Shown here: positions 1 to 9,707 of the stretch, one piece after another | How the letters are laid out: the number at the start of each line of letters is the position of its first letter | How positions within the stretch are numbered: the first letter of the stretch is position 1 | Origin: Spirosoma utsteinense | Lineage (GTDB): Bacteria > Bacteroidota > Bacteroidia > Cytophagales > Spirosomataceae | Assembly: GCF_014282275.1 (NCBI RefSeq) | Contig: NZ_VFIA01000001.1 | Coordinates: forward strand, 124,001 to 188,000 | DNA length: 64,000 bases | Reading direction: 5' to 3' | The notes under the pieces: model-generated | Told to the model about the DNA's origin: nothing | What the model saw: the letters and a program-made list of their open reading frames with translations, nothing else | The model's database searches: none | Program-made: the position numbers and the translations under genes

Positions 1-203
1 GGTCGGCCGAATCCCAGATCGCGCTGTTTACTTACCGGATCAGTCACCTGACTGCCCACCTGAAAGTTCACAAGCACGACTACGGCACGCAACTGGGTTT
101 GTTGAAGTTAGTGGGTAAGCGTCGGCGTCTGCTGAACTACCTCTACAAAACTGATATCATGCGATATCGCGCGATTCTTGCCGCGCTTGGTCTACGGAAA
201 TAG
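1..203 (+). CDS. rpsO: 30S ribosomal protein S15, C-terminal part
   Basis: The gene is cut by the window edge; the last 67 residues are visible, in the frame starting at base 3. S15 binds the central domain of 16S rRNA early in assembly of the small subunit. The visible part carries the family's conserved stretches: [18 protein letters not shown], then [20 protein letters not shown], then the NYLYKTD segment. It is followed by a hairpin terminator and then pnp, the classic rpsO-pnp order of many bacteria. Identification is by recognised sequence plus this gene order. Confidence 0.97.
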   Translation, partial: SAESQIALFTYRISHLTAHLKVHKHDYGTQLGLLKLVGKRRRLLNYLYKTDIMRYRAILAALGLRK

Positions 204-220
204 TCGATTAATTATAAGAA

Positions 221-255
221 GGGAATCTGCCAATCAGTAGATTCCCTCCTTTTTG
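221..255 (+). terminator. intrinsic terminator of rpsO
   Basis: An 8-bp perfect stem (221-228 with 239-246, GGGAATCT/AGATTCCC) with a 10-nt loop is followed by CTCCTTTTTG. It begins 17 bases after the rpsO stop codon, so pnp probably also has its own promoter. Confidence 0.8.
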
Positions 256-356
256 TTGTTTCCTTACTGAAACGGTAATTGCTGCGGTGAAAGCGGTGGA
301 AGAGAGGATAAAATGCTGTTTTAAAGCTGTACGAGGGCGTATCTAAAAATTGATGT

Positions 357-2483
357 ATGTTTGAAATTACCACGCAATCCGTTGCGCTGCCTGACGGGCG
401 GGAAATCACCATCGAAACCGGAAAACTGGCTCGCCAGGCCGACGGAGCGGTGGTTGTACGGTTAGGCGACGCTATGTTGCTGGCTACCGTTGTATCTAGT
501 AAAGATGCCAAAGAGGGCATCGACTTTCTGCCACTTTCTGTCGATTACCAGGAGAAATTCGCTTCGGCGGGTCGTATTCCAGGTAGCTTCCAACGGCGTG
601 AAGGTCGCCTGGGCGATCATGAAATATTGATCAGCCGCCTAGTAGACCGCGCACTGCGGCCTATTTTCCCCGACGATTACCATGCCGATACGCAGGTAAT
701 GATCACGCTCATCTCGTCCGATCCGGAAGTAGAGCCCGATGCATTGGCAGCACTGGCCGCTTCGTCGGCACTGGCTGTATCGAATATTCCCTTCAACGGG
801 CCAATATCTGAAGTGCGCGTTGCCAAAATCGACGGGCAGTATAAAATCAACCCAAAAACGTCGGAACTTGAACGCGCTACCATCGACCTGATCGTTGCTG
901 CTACCGAAAAAGACGTTTGTATGGTGGAAGGTGAAATGAGCGAATGTTCAGAAGCCGAAGTCGTGGAAGCCATCAAGGTTGCTCACGAAGCCATCAAAGT
1001 ACAATGCCAGGCGCAAAAAGAACTCGAAGCCAAGGTTGGCAAGACCGAAAAGCGTCAGTACAGTCACGAAACGCATGATGAAGAACTACGTGCGGCCGTT
1101 CGTGCCTACTGCTACGATAAAATATACGAAGTAGCCCGTCTTCAGAACCCCAGTAAAAAAGGGCGTTCAGAAGGATTCAAGGCTGTTCGTGAGGAATATT
1201 TAGCTACGTTCCCCGAAGGAGCAGACGTAAACGTATCCCTGGTGAAAACGTATTTCCATGATTTGGAATGGGAAGCGTCGCGCCGGTTGGTACTCGATGA
1301 GCGTGCCCGTTTAGATGGCCGTGCACTCGACCAGATCCGTCCTATTTCGGCTGAAGCGGGTTACCTGCCTGGTCCTCACGGATCGGCTCTGTTCACGCGG
1401 GGTGAAACCCAGTCGCTGACGACTGTTACGCTCGGTACCAAAACCGATGAGCAGATCGTCGATCAGGCGATGTACCAGGGCTATAGCAAATTCCTGCTTC
1501 ATTACAACTTCCCTGGTTTCTCAACGGGCGAGGTGAAACCGAACCGGGGTGTGGGCCGACGCGAAGTGGGTCATGGTAACCTGGCCCATCGGTCGCTGAA
1601 AAAAGTGCTGCCTTCGGGTGAAGACAATCCCTATACCATCCGGATCGTGTCCGACATTCTGGAGTCGAACGGTTCGTCTTCAATGGCAACGGTTTGTGCT
1701 GGTACGATGGCCCTGATGGATGCCGGTATCAAAATCAAAGCGCCAGTTGCCGGCATTGCTATGGGTCTGATTTCAGATGGTGACAAGTACGCCGTTCTGT
1801 CTGACATCCTTGGCGATGAAGATCACCTGGGTGATATGGACTTCAAAGTAACGGGTACCGAGAAAGGCATTGTTGCCTGCCAGATGGACCTGAAGGTTGA
1901 AGGTCTGTCTTATGAAGTATTGACTCAGGCATTGGAACAGGCTCGTGCGGGTCGGTTGCATATTCTTGGGGAGATGAAGAAAGGGATTGACGAAGTTCGT
2001 TCCGATCTGAAACCACACGCGCCCCGGGCTGTAGTGATCAAGATTGAGACGAACCAGATCGGCGCTGTCATCGGACCCGGTGGTAAGGTCGTTCAGGATA
2101 TCCAGAAAGATTCTGGTGCTGTAGTCAACATCGATGAACATGATAATGCTGGCTGGGTAAGTATTTTCGCTACCAGCAAAGAAAGCATGGACAAAGCGGT
2201 GTCGCGTGTGAAAGGGATCGTGGCTGTACCCGAAGTAGGCGAAGTCTACGTAGGTAAAGTCAAAACGATTCAGCCATTCGGGGCCTTCGTTGAATTCATG
2301 CCTGGCAAAGATGGGCTATTGCACATTTCCGAGATCAAGTGGGAACGTCTGGAAACGATGGACGGTGTACTACAGGTGGGAGAGGAAATAACCGTTAAGT
2401 TAGTAGACGTGGATAAAAAGACAGGAAAATATCGGCTTTCGCGCAAGGTTCTGCTACCCAAGCCGGAGAACAAAACTGCCTAA
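357..2483 (+). CDS. pnp: polyribonucleotide nucleotidyltransferase (PNPase)
   Basis: Phosphorolytic 3'-5' exoribonuclease that releases nucleoside diphosphates during mRNA decay; it acts as a trimer in the cytoplasm. At 708 residues it has the usual family length. The domain order is seen: first RNase PH domain (about 10-145, with [20 protein letters not shown]), a helical linker, second RNase PH domain (about 310-540, with [20 protein letters not shown] and [20 protein letters not shown]), a KH domain (about 560-620, with the IGPGGK loop) and an S1 domain (about 627-700, with [19 protein letters not shown]). The chosen ATG gives the normal start MFEITTQSV; no Shine-Dalgarno is visible, as usual in Bacteroidota. 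Confidence 0.98.
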   Translation: MFEITTQSVALPDGREITIETGKLARQADGAVVVRLGDAMLLATVVSSKDAKEGIDFLPLSVDYQEKFASAGRIPGSFQRREGRLGDHEILISRLVDRALRPIFPDDYHADTQVMITLISSDPEVEPDALAALAASSALAVSNIPFNGPISEVRVAKIDGQYKINPKTSELERATIDLIVAATEKDVCMVEGEMSECSEAEVVEAIKVAHEAIKVQCQAQKELEAKVGKTEKRQYSHETHDEELRAAVRAYCYDKIYEVARLQNPSKKGRSEGFKAVREEYLATFPEGADVNVSLVKTYFHDLEWEASRRLVLDERARLDGRALDQIRPISAEAGYLPGPHGSALFTRGETQSLTTVTLGTKTDEQIVDQAMYQGYSKFLLHYNFPGFSTGEVKPNRGVGRREVGHGNLAHRSLKKVLPSGEDNPYTIRIVSDILESNGSSSMATVCAGTMALMDAGIKIKAPVAGIAMGLISDGDKYAVLSDILGDEDHLGDMDFKVTGTEKGIVACQMDLKVEGLSYEVLTQALEQARAGRLHILGEMKKGIDEVRSDLKPHAPRAVVIKIETNQIGAVIGPGGKVVQDIQKDSGAVVNIDEHDNAGWVSIFATSKESMDKAVSRVKGIVAVPEVGEVYVGKVKTIQPFGAFVEFMPGKDGLLHISEIKWERLETMDGVLQVGEEITVKLVDVDKKTGKYRLSRKVLLPKPENKTA

Positions 2484-2558
2484 GGCATTGTTACTTTTTC
2501 GTGTAATGCAACGTCCTAAGTTAGCGTTATATAGTAACCCCACCGGGGGAAATGTATC

Positions 2559-3422
2559 ATGAGACAGCTAAAGATTTCAAAACAAATTACCAACCGCGAG
2601 AGCCAGTCGTTAGACAAGTACTTGCAGGAAATTGGTAAAGTAGACTTGCTTACCCCCGATGAGGAGGTAACGCTGGCCCAGAAAATACGCGAGGGCGACC
2701 AACTCTCACTGGAACGCCTGACGAAAGCTAACCTGCGTTTCGTGGTGTCGGTTGCCAAACAATATCAGAACCAGGGTTTGTCACTGGGCGATTTGATCAA
2801 TGAAGGAAATCTTGGTTTGATCAAAGCCGCGCAGCGTTTCGACGAAACCCGGGGATTCAAGTTTATTTCGTATGCTGTATGGTGGATTCGTCAATCGATT
2901 TTGCAGGCCTTGGCCGAGCAATCCCGTATTGTGCGTCTGCCGCTGAACCGCGTTGGCTCGCTGAACAAAATCTCCAAGACGTTTTCTGATCTGGAGCAAA
3001 AATTCGAGCGTGAGCCGTCGCCGGAAGAACTGGCAGCTGTACTGGAAATTTCAGCCGCCGAAGTTGTCGACACACTGAAAATTTCGGGACGTCACGTATC
3101 GATGGATGCACCGTTCGTACAGGGTGAAGAAAACAGCCTGCTCGACGTACTTGAAAACGATGGCGAAGACAAGCCCGATTCAGGACTCATCAACGATTCG
3201 CTACGGAAGGAAGTCCAACGGGCGCTGTCGACGCTGACCCAGCGCGAGGCCGATGTGATCACCCTTTATTTCGGACTGAACGGCGAACACGCCATGACGC
3301 TTGAAGAAATTGGTGAGAAGTTCAACTTAACGCGCGAACGGGTTCGGCAGATAAAAGAAAAAGCCATTCGTCGGCTGCGCCATACCTCACGGTCAAAAGC
3401 GTTGAAGACGTACTTGGGGTAA
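2559..3422 (+). CDS. rpoD: primary RNA polymerase sigma factor RpoD/SigA
   Basis: Housekeeping sigma-70 factor. Only 287 residues long: it lacks region 1.1 and the non-conserved insert of proteobacterial RpoD, the usual form in Bacteroidota. Seen in order: region 1.2 ([19 protein letters not shown], about 18-37), region 2 ([18 protein letters not shown] followed by [16 protein letters not shown]), region 3, and region 4.2 with the helix-turn-helix [20 protein letters not shown]. It lies 75 bp after pnp in the same direction and is followed by a strong hairpin. Sigma of this type recognises TTG/TAnnTTTG promoters, which fits promoter-like sites seen elsewhere in the window. Confidence 0.97.
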   Translation: MRQLKISKQITNRESQSLDKYLQEIGKVDLLTPDEEVTLAQKIREGDQLSLERLTKANLRFVVSVAKQYQNQGLSLGDLINEGNLGLIKAAQRFDETRGFKFISYAVWWIRQSILQALAEQSRIVRLPLNRVGSLNKISKTFSDLEQKFEREPSPEELAAVLEISAAEVVDTLKISGRHVSMDAPFVQGEENSLLDVLENDGEDKPDSGLINDSLRKEVQRALSTLTQREADVITLYFGLNGEHAMTLEEIGEKFNLTRERVRQIKEKAIRRLRHTSRSKALKTYLG

Positions 3423-3445
3423 GGCTCCTGTTTGTTTCTGCTTGA

Positions 3446-3477
3446 GAAGGCTCCCGCGAAAGTGGGGGCCTTCTTTG
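3446..3477 (+). terminator. intrinsic terminator of rpoD
   Basis: Stem 3446-3455 with 3464-3473 (GAAGGCTCCC/GGGGGCCTTC, one G-T pair), 8-nt loop, then TTTG. It starts 23 bases after the rpoD stop. Confidence 0.75.
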
Positions 3478-3535
3478 TGTTTACAACTTACTGAACGACA
3501 TAAGATCTGGATTCTAGTGCCGGTACTTAAAACAG

Positions 3536-3564
3536 AAAAGGTCAACCGTTTGGGTTGACCTTTT
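3536..3564. terminator. bidirectional hairpin terminator between rpoD and the HU-SPOR gene
   Basis: A perfect 12-bp stem AAAAGGTCAACC/GGTTGACCTTTT with a short GTTTG loop. It carries A and T runs on its two sides, so it can terminate both strands; it lies 23 bp past the stop of the minus-strand gene. Confidence 0.75.
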
Positions 3565-3586
3565 CGCTGAGCGAGATATTGCTTAT

Positions 3587-4702
3587 CTAATTCTTGTAAA
3601 TCCAGGCTGCTGTGCCAGCAAGTTTACTGATTGAACCAACACCAGCAATGGCTTCGTCCCGATTGTCTGAACCGGCAGCGGCTACTTTGTATAGCTGACC
3701 ACGCCGTGATGGCATGATAACAAATGCATCCGTATACCCCGCTTTACGTAACTGGCGTTTCAATCGCAGGGCATTGCGTTTACTCGAAAAACTACCGGCG
3801 ATAACAGTAAAGTAAGGCGTGGTACGTGCCGTCTTCAGGGCAGTAGCTACCTCAACCGGTTTAACAACGACGGGTACAGCAGCGGGAATATTGGCTTTTG
3901 CCAGTTCAGGAACAGGTGCATTGGTAACCGGTACAGTCGTTTTCTCAACCGGCACAGCCTTTGCAGGTACTATTGGTGCAGGCCTGGTAACGGCTGTTAC
4001 TGGCTTAACCACTTCGTTTGCCGGGCCCGCTTTTTCAAACAGCGCAGCTGGTATACGCAACAGCATGGCTGGGTCCAGACTACTTTGTAAAGGCTGACCC
4101 GGTTTCACTACCGTAAAATAGCTGATGAACCCCAACGACCCGACCAGTAAGGCAGCCGCTGCTATACGCCAGTATGGACGCGAGCGGGGCATAGGCATCA
4201 GCGAGGTTTCTTCGTCCTGAGTAAGAACAGGTCCGACCGCAGTTGAGGGGGACTCCACAACAACCGCTTCGATAGCCTGTTTCGTCAGGGACTGTGCCGA
4301 AATAGCACTCATGCCATAGGCTTCACCATAAAAGTTATGGCGGAGGCTTGGATCAAACTGTAATTTTTCCTCTTCGTTAACGGTAAAGGTGCCAATGCCA
4401 TCGATTTCGAACCGGCCCGATTCCGCAACCTGTCGGCGTAGTTCGTTAACGAATAAGCTAATATGTCGCTGAGCGCCATCGCGGGTGACGGGCTCATGGA
4501 GCATGATATAATTAGCGAGAATGCCATCGTCGAGACGAAGAGCTTCGTTAAACGCAACCCGTTTGCGGGGGGGCAAAAACAAGCCGCTCGATTCCGTAAA
4601 GGATGCTGGCTGGTAATGGGTCAGAAAAGCGCCCAGTTCCGGTACGACTACGCAGTCATATTGATACAGCAATTTTTTGAGGTAGTCGTTAACGGCAGCC
4701 AT
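3587..4702 (-). CDS. HU/CCDC81-type and SPOR domain membrane protein
   Basis: A 371-residue protein of a Bacteroidota-specific architecture. Residues 1-125 match the two tandem prokaryotic HU-like CCDC81 domains (MAAVNDYLKKLLYQYDCVVV start, then SGRFEIDGIGTFTVNEE). One membrane helix follows at about 180-203 (IAAAALLVGSLGFISYFTVV), then a Pro/Val/Ala-rich spacer, then a C-terminal SPOR domain (about 296-371, YFTVIAGSFSSKRNALRLKR). SPOR domains bind denuded peptidoglycan at division septa; the HU-like half would face the cytoplasm. The role is inferred: a link between the cell wall and a cytoplasmic partner or DNA. The start is the only ATG consistent with the conserved N-terminus. Confidence 0.88.
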   Translation of the reverse strand: MAAVNDYLKKLLYQYDCVVVPELGAFLTHYQPASFTESSGLFLPPRKRVAFNEALRLDDGILANYIMLHEPVTRDGAQRHISLFVNELRRQVAESGRFEIDGIGTFTVNEEEKLQFDPSLRHNFYGEAYGMSAISAQSLTKQAIEAVVVESPSTAVGPVLTQDEETSLMPMPRSRPYWRIAAAALLVGSLGFISYFTVVKPGQPLQSSLDPAMLLRIPAALFEKAGPANEVVKPVTAVTRPAPIVPAKAVPVEKTTVPVTNAPVPELAKANIPAAVPVVVKPVEVATALKTARTTPYFTVIAGSFSSKRNALRLKRQLRKAGYTDAFVIMPSRRGQLYKVAAAGSDNRDEAIAGVGSISKLAGTAAWIYKN

Positions 4703-4727
4703 TGTTGAGGGCGTTTAAGCAGGATGG

Positions 4728-6413
4728 TCAGAATGAATAACTGATTCCTCCAAGAAAGTTAAGACCCTGCTGTTGATAATACAAATAACGCTGGTAGTTC
4801 TGGCCGAAGATATTATTTAACGACACAAAAGCAGATACCTGTTTTCCCAGGAAATAGTCAATTTTTATGTTGGCGTCATAAATTGGCTTCAGGGTATAGG
4901 TGACATTAGAGACTAGATTCCTGTTTTTTATACCCTCGTAAAAATATAAATCGGCCGTGACGAACAACTTTTTGTTCAGGATGTAGGAGTTTGTCCAGGT
5001 ACCGGCCAGCCGCGGACGGCCCCAGGCTTCGGCCAGCCGGTCGAGGTTGTACCGGAAGAAATCGGCCTTGATCGCCGACCGGAACTTGTCTTTTTGCGCG
5101 TAGGCGAGCTGCGCCGAGATCGTCAGCACGCGGGATGTCCCGCCATCGTACAGAACGAAGAATTTTGTCGTGTCAGGAATGGTGTTGTTGAAGGTTGAAA
5201 AGTTGCGATAGCTGGCATAGGAAACCTTGCCTTCGTAGGAAAAGCCACCACCCAGTGCGCCCTTCGAGCCCCCGTATAGATCCAGCGATTTAACTGTGTT
5301 GGCCAGTGTTATTTCAGGAGCAAGCCACTTGTTCTCTGATAAAAAGGAGCGCAGCGTGTTCCGATTGATATCGCCATCGACCCCGGCAAAGAAGTGGATG
5401 TTACCCACCGGTGAAACATCGATGTCGACTACCGGGAAGGCTCTTGTGCTGTTCACCCCCGCCCGTTTGTCTGTTTCATTGACCGCGTTCAGCCCAGCCG
5501 TAATTGTCAATACCGGGGAGACATATTTGAACGTTGGCTTGACCCGGAACAGGTTACGATTGTCTACCAGTGGGCCATCCGTCCGCTGTGTCACATACGC
5601 ATCGGCTGCCAACAGGGCGAACACCTTGTCGGTAATACCGAGCGACGCTGTAAAATTTGTACCCCAATCGGTTTCCGACGCGTTGTAAAGATCGCGCAGG
5701 TTGGTGATGCCGGTCCGGAGTGAATAATCGATAGCGTTATCGCTGTTGGCATTCTCGATACCGAGCTTGAAATTGACGGTATTCAGCCGTTGCCGGATCG
5801 ATTCGGGGTTGAATGTTGGCTGGGCGGCATATTCACGGCTGTAGCCATAAAACCGGTACGCGTTTCGGTCGAAGCCCAGATCGGCCTGAAATTTGAACGC
5901 ATCGGTCAGGAATTTGCCCGTTACCCGGGCGCGGGTATCGCTCTGGGCCGAGTTCTTGCCATCGACGGGGCCAATGGCCGACGACAGATGCCGCAACGAA
6001 CCCTCTAACGCCAGATTCGACAGGGCATTGACGCCCACGAAGCCTTCCCCGAGAAATGAGCTGTAGTTACCAGCGCCAACCTTTACGTAGTTGGTGTAGG
6101 CAGGCGTTTCGTCAGGCTGGGTCGTAGCGGGCGACAGCACCGTCGTATTTATCTTCGGATCGCCAACGGTGAGTTTACGATCTTCAAATTCGTAGGTGAG
6201 TTTACGTTGCTCAGCCGATGGTTTGACCGAGGGTATTTTGTTAAAGAGCCGATTGGCCGGAGGAAGCTCGATTTTCCGGCTTTTCTCAACGGTGATTTCC
6301 TGATTGTCTACTTCACCTTCTTTCACGGGCCGCGTAGGGCGAGGCTGCTGCTGGGCGAAGAGCGTGGTAGAAATCGATAAAAGGGTAAGCGTAAGTAAGG
6401 GACGCACGATCAT
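4728..6413 (-). CDS. outer-membrane beta-barrel protein, TonB-receptor-like without plug
   Basis: About 561 residues from the ATG at 6413, which gives a clean signal peptide (MIVRPLLTLTLLSISTTLFA-Q); an in-frame start at 6491 would add 26 residues that spoil it. After a charged linker (about 30-110) comes a long run of alternating beta-strands ending in the aromatic terminus NFLGGISYSF, typical of TonB-dependent receptor barrels, but no plug domain or TonB box is visible. It follows the TPR gene in the same direction with about 115 bp between, so the two may work together at the outer membrane. Substrate unknown. Confidence 0.75.
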   Translation of the reverse strand: MIVRPLLTLTLLSISTTLFAQQQPRPTRPVKEGEVDNQEITVEKSRKIELPPANRLFNKIPSVKPSAEQRKLTYEFEDRKLTVGDPKINTTVLSPATTQPDETPAYTNYVKVGAGNYSSFLGEGFVGVNALSNLALEGSLRHLSSAIGPVDGKNSAQSDTRARVTGKFLTDAFKFQADLGFDRNAYRFYGYSREYAAQPTFNPESIRQRLNTVNFKLGIENANSDNAIDYSLRTGITNLRDLYNASETDWGTNFTASLGITDKVFALLAADAYVTQRTDGPLVDNRNLFRVKPTFKYVSPVLTITAGLNAVNETDKRAGVNSTRAFPVVDIDVSPVGNIHFFAGVDGDINRNTLRSFLSENKWLAPEITLANTVKSLDLYGGSKGALGGGFSYEGKVSYASYRNFSTFNNTIPDTTKFFVLYDGGTSRVLTISAQLAYAQKDKFRSAIKADFFRYNLDRLAEAWGRPRLAGTWTNSYILNKKLFVTADLYFYEGIKNRNLVSNVTYTLKPIYDANIKIDYFLGKQVSAFVSLNNIFGQNYQRYLYYQQQGLNFLGGISYSF

Positions 6414-6527
6414 AGTGGATGTACGACGAACTACAGAGTGATGAGCGATGGGTGATGAGCAGTTGAGTAAATAACCCAATAAATTCACCACTCATCACCT
6501 ACCAATTTCATCACTCTTCGTTCATCA
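6414..6527. repeat. AT-rich intergenic inverted-repeat patch
   Basis: The gap between the barrel and TPR genes contains imperfectly complementary words: GAGTGATGAG and GGTGATGAG on the left, CTCATCACC and TCATCACTC on the right. The same style of repeated GAGTGA/TCACTC words appears at 48811-48920. The 15-mer ATTCACCACTCATCA seen here also occurs near 33224-33238. Confidence 0.5.
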
Positions 6528-9500
6528 TTAATTTTTAGATTCCAGTCCAGCCAGCTTCTGTTTTGCTTCGGCAATGATGGTCTCGTCAGATGAGTTTTCG
6601 ATAATCGAGTTTAGCACGGCTTTGGCCTGGGCAAACTCTTCCAGGGCTACGTTATTGTCAGAAACAAGAATAAACGCTTTCCCTTTCCAGTACTCGAAAT
6701 CGGCGAAGAGTTCATTGAATTTCAACAGGGAGGCCACCGACTCTTTGTACTTTTTTTGCCTGAACAGGATGTCGCCGAGGTAGTACTGCGCTTCAGCTCC
6801 ATTTACGTCCTTCGCTAATGCAATGGTCTTCTCAAATTCGGTTTGCGCTGTTTTGTAGTCGTTTTTGCCGAAGGCCACTTTACCAAGCATCAACTGCGCC
6901 CGGTTCTGCGCCCCAGCCACCACGTTGCCTACGGTAAGAACCTCACGCGCAAGAATGGCTGCCGAGTCGAGCTTTGGGTAAACAAAATAGGTATCCATAA
7001 GCCCCAGTTGAGCGGCTACCTGTTCGGCTTTTCCATCGGCTTTGCTCAAGATAGCCCGGTAGTTCCGAACGGCCTGCGGGTAATTCTTTTGCTTCGTTTC
7101 CAGTTCAGCGGCCCGGGTAGCGGCCCGAACCAGGAATTCAGACCGGTTGTCGGCTACGATCAGGTTGTAATAGCGCAGCGCATTAGCAGGGTCGTTCGTT
7201 TGCCGGTAGGATTCAGCCAGGTAATAGCGGGCCTCATTGGTGCCGGGGCTGGCTGGGTACTCCTGCATGAAGGCCAGCAATGACTGAATTGCCTGAGGAT
7301 ACTTCTCGTTGAAATATATATTCTTGGCATTGTCGAACTGAACGCGTTCCACATCGGTGCTGCCAGGATTGCCCTTTTTATACTGACCCAGCACCTGCGA
7401 AAACTCCTCGGGTCGCCCGGCATCATTCAGCGTATTCTGAATACCGAGCAACGCACTCTTGGCCTGATCGGAATCACCATAATCACTCAGGATCCGTTTG
7501 TAGTCGGCCACTGCCGGATCGTACTGCTGAAGGTTTCCGTAAGCGATGGCTCGTTTCAGCAGGGCCGCCGGAACCAGCGAACTGTTCGGTTTATCCTGAA
7601 TCAATTTCGTGAAACCCCGGATGGCTACCTGATAAGCGCCTTTCTCAAAATCGACATTGGCGGTCTGGAACAGCGACTCATCGACAAATCGGGAGTTCGG
7701 ATACTGACGTTGTACCTGATCGAACTGCGCCTTGGCTTCGGCGTCACGACCGACGTAACTCAGAATAACTGCTTTCTGATACGAGGCATAATCTTTATCT
7801 GGTGTGTTCTGAGCGATTGCCTGATCGTAGTAACGCATGGCGTTGTCATATTGCTTACCAGCAAAATAAGAATCGGCGAGCCGGAGCGTGGCGTCCTGTA
7901 CCTGTGCCTGATCATCGGACGATGCCCCGCGGGCTATAAAGTCGCGGAAATAGGGGAGGGCCCGGGTGTAGTCTTTCTTATTATAATAGGAATAGCCAAG
8001 CGCATACAGGCTTTTGGTGGCATATTCGCCTGACCCACCTTTTGAAATACTGGCATAGAGCGGGATGGCCGTGTCATACTGCTTACCTGCTGAATAGGAC
8101 TCGGCTTTCCAGAACTGAGCGGCCTGCTGGAGCGTGTTGTCGACCGGGTACCGCAATGATTTGTCCAGATTGGCAACGGCCTGTGGATAGCGTTCGGCAT
8201 TGAAATCACTTACACCCTGATTATAGGTCAGCCGCTGGTAGGTCGCGTTGATTTTCGGCGTCCGGCGTTTTAACCCTTCGATGTAGGCAATGGCTGTCGG
8301 GTAATTGTTTGAGGCAAAATAAGCTTCTCCCACCAGTTCGTTAGCTTCATTCTCAAACTTACTGTCGGGATATTGCTTTAAAAATGCGGTCAGCTCACGA
8401 ACGGCGTCAGCCCCTTTGTTCTGGTCTACCTGAAGTTTGGCATGGTTGAACAGCGCTTCTTCCTGTATGTCGCGGTTAAACGACAGCCGTCCTGCCTGAT
8501 CGAAGGCCGTCAGGGCATAGGCCGGGTTTTGGGTCTGGAGGTAGCTGACACCAAGGGTGTAAGCGGCATACTGAGCCGTTGTATCCTTTCCGCCTGCCAA
8601 AGGCTTCAACTGAGTAATGGCGTCAGCGTAAGCGCCGGTACGAAACAGCGACTGCCCGTAACGGAACTTTACAGCGCCCGGTGCTTTGGTCCCCGTGGCG
8701 TTGATGTATTGTTTGTAGTAGGGTATCGCTTTCGCAAACTGATTCTGCTGGTAAAATACCTCGGCCGTAAACAAGGCTACTTCATTCAGCCCCGCACCAT
8801 TGTTGCGTCGCAGCAGCGGTTCCGTGTACGTTAGCAGTTCGTCATACCGACGCTGCCGGTATAAGGCCTGCGCAATCCAGTTCGGCACCTGATTCTGGTA
8901 GATCGGGTTGGATTCTACCCGCCGGAAATCGGCTACGGCTTCGTTGTAATTCTTATTGCGGAAGTTAATGACGCCTGCATAATACGAAGCCGCCGGTGCG
9001 TCCGGAGAGTTGGCATCCGTTTTTATCCGGTTAAGCAGGGGTAATGCCTTTTGTAAGTCCTGTGTATTATAATAAGATAAGGCCAGCTGATAGGTGTAGG
9101 CAGTCTGAGCGGTGTTGCTGCCGCCCTGGGCTACGGCTTTCTCCAGAAAGTCGATGGCTTTCGGATAATCCTGACGGGTATAATAATACGTGCCCAGGTC
9201 GCCATATAACTGCCCGGCTTTTGGATGCTGGCTATGGTTTTTGACAAACCGGTCGACCAGTAGCTCAGCGCCCGGCTCGTCGACATATAAGCTCGTCAGG
9301 GCCACATAGTATTCGGCCTCTACTGCGTTCTGGTCAGCGGTGTTGAGCAGTGTACGGGGACCGTCGCCCAGGCGTGGTTCGAGGTATTGCCGGAATTCAT
9401 AGCGGGCAGCGGCATAGTTGGCTTTTTCGAAAAGTTCAAGGCCATTACGGTAATGGTAATCGGGTTCAGCGTAACTCTGCGTTCGCTGCGCCGAAGCGGC

Positions 9501-9635
9501 CAGCGCAGTAAGCAACCCAAGGACCAGTACATACAGTGACCGGTTGGCTAAAAGCGGTAGCAACTGGTACTGACCTGGTTGGTGTTGAAGATAGGGCATA
9601 AACGAAATCAGCGGTTGTGAATGCTTGGAATGCAT
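6528..9635 (-). CDS. large secreted/periplasmic tetratricopeptide repeat protein
   Basis: A 1035-residue protein made almost entirely of TPR units, recognisable by recurrent W/L-G-Y-A-F-P spacing such as ALGYSYYNKKDYTRALPYF and YYTRQDYPKAIDFLEKAV; well over fifteen units are visible. An N-terminal hydrophobic segment ending in ALAASAQ looks like a signal peptide, after a long leader; M1 (9635) or M13 (9599) could be the real start. TPR solenoids are protein-interaction scaffolds. Given the export signal and the neighbouring barrel gene, a periplasmic or outer-membrane-associated scaffold is the best inference; no enzymatic motif is seen. Confidence 0.85.
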   Translation of the reverse strand: MHSKHSQPLISFMPYLQHQPGQYQLLPLLANRSLYVLVLGLLTALAASAQRTQSYAEPDYHYRNGLELFEKANYAAARYEFRQYLEPRLGDGPRTLLNTADQNAVEAEYYVALTSLYVDEPGAELLVDRFVKNHSQHPKAGQLYGDLGTYYYTRQDYPKAIDFLEKAVAQGGSNTAQTAYTYQLALSYYNTQDLQKALPLLNRIKTDANSPDAPAASYYAGVINFRNKNYNEAVADFRRVESNPIYQNQVPNWIAQALYRQRRYDELLTYTEPLLRRNNGAGLNEVALFTAEVFYQQNQFAKAIPYYKQYINATGTKAPGAVKFRYGQSLFRTGAYADAITQLKPLAGGKDTTAQYAAYTLGVSYLQTQNPAYALTAFDQAGRLSFNRDIQEEALFNHAKLQVDQNKGADAVRELTAFLKQYPDSKFENEANELVGEAYFASNNYPTAIAYIEGLKRRTPKINATYQRLTYNQGVSDFNAERYPQAVANLDKSLRYPVDNTLQQAAQFWKAESYSAGKQYDTAIPLYASISKGGSGEYATKSLYALGYSYYNKKDYTRALPYFRDFIARGASSDDQAQVQDATLRLADSYFAGKQYDNAMRYYDQAIAQNTPDKDYASYQKAVILSYVGRDAEAKAQFDQVQRQYPNSRFVDESLFQTANVDFEKGAYQVAIRGFTKLIQDKPNSSLVPAALLKRAIAYGNLQQYDPAVADYKRILSDYGDSDQAKSALLGIQNTLNDAGRPEEFSQVLGQYKKGNPGSTDVERVQFDNAKNIYFNEKYPQAIQSLLAFMQEYPASPGTNEARYYLAESYRQTNDPANALRYYNLIVADNRSEFLVRAATRAAELETKQKNYPQAVRNYRAILSKADGKAEQVAAQLGLMDTYFVYPKLDSAAILAREVLTVGNVVAGAQNRAQLMLGKVAFGKNDYKTAQTEFEKTIALAKDVNGAEAQYYLGDILFRQKKYKESVASLLKFNELFADFEYWKGKAFILVSDNNVALEEFAQAKAVLNSIIENSSDETIIAEAKQKLAGLESKN

Positions 9636-9645
9636 TGTAGTTTCG
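9615..9645 (+). promoter_or_regulatory. candidate promoter of the M61 peptidase gene
   Basis: TTG at 9615-9617, a 20-nt spacer, then TAGTTTCG at 9638-9645 (7 of 8 to TAnnTTTG). The predicted transcription start lies about 55 bp before the ATG at 9708. It overlaps the beginning of the divergent TPR gene. Confidence 0.4.
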
Positions 9646-9707
9646 CCATTTGAATGGCAAATTTCACGTCAAATCTGGACAAAAAACGAAGGTATTCCCG
9701 TTTCCGT

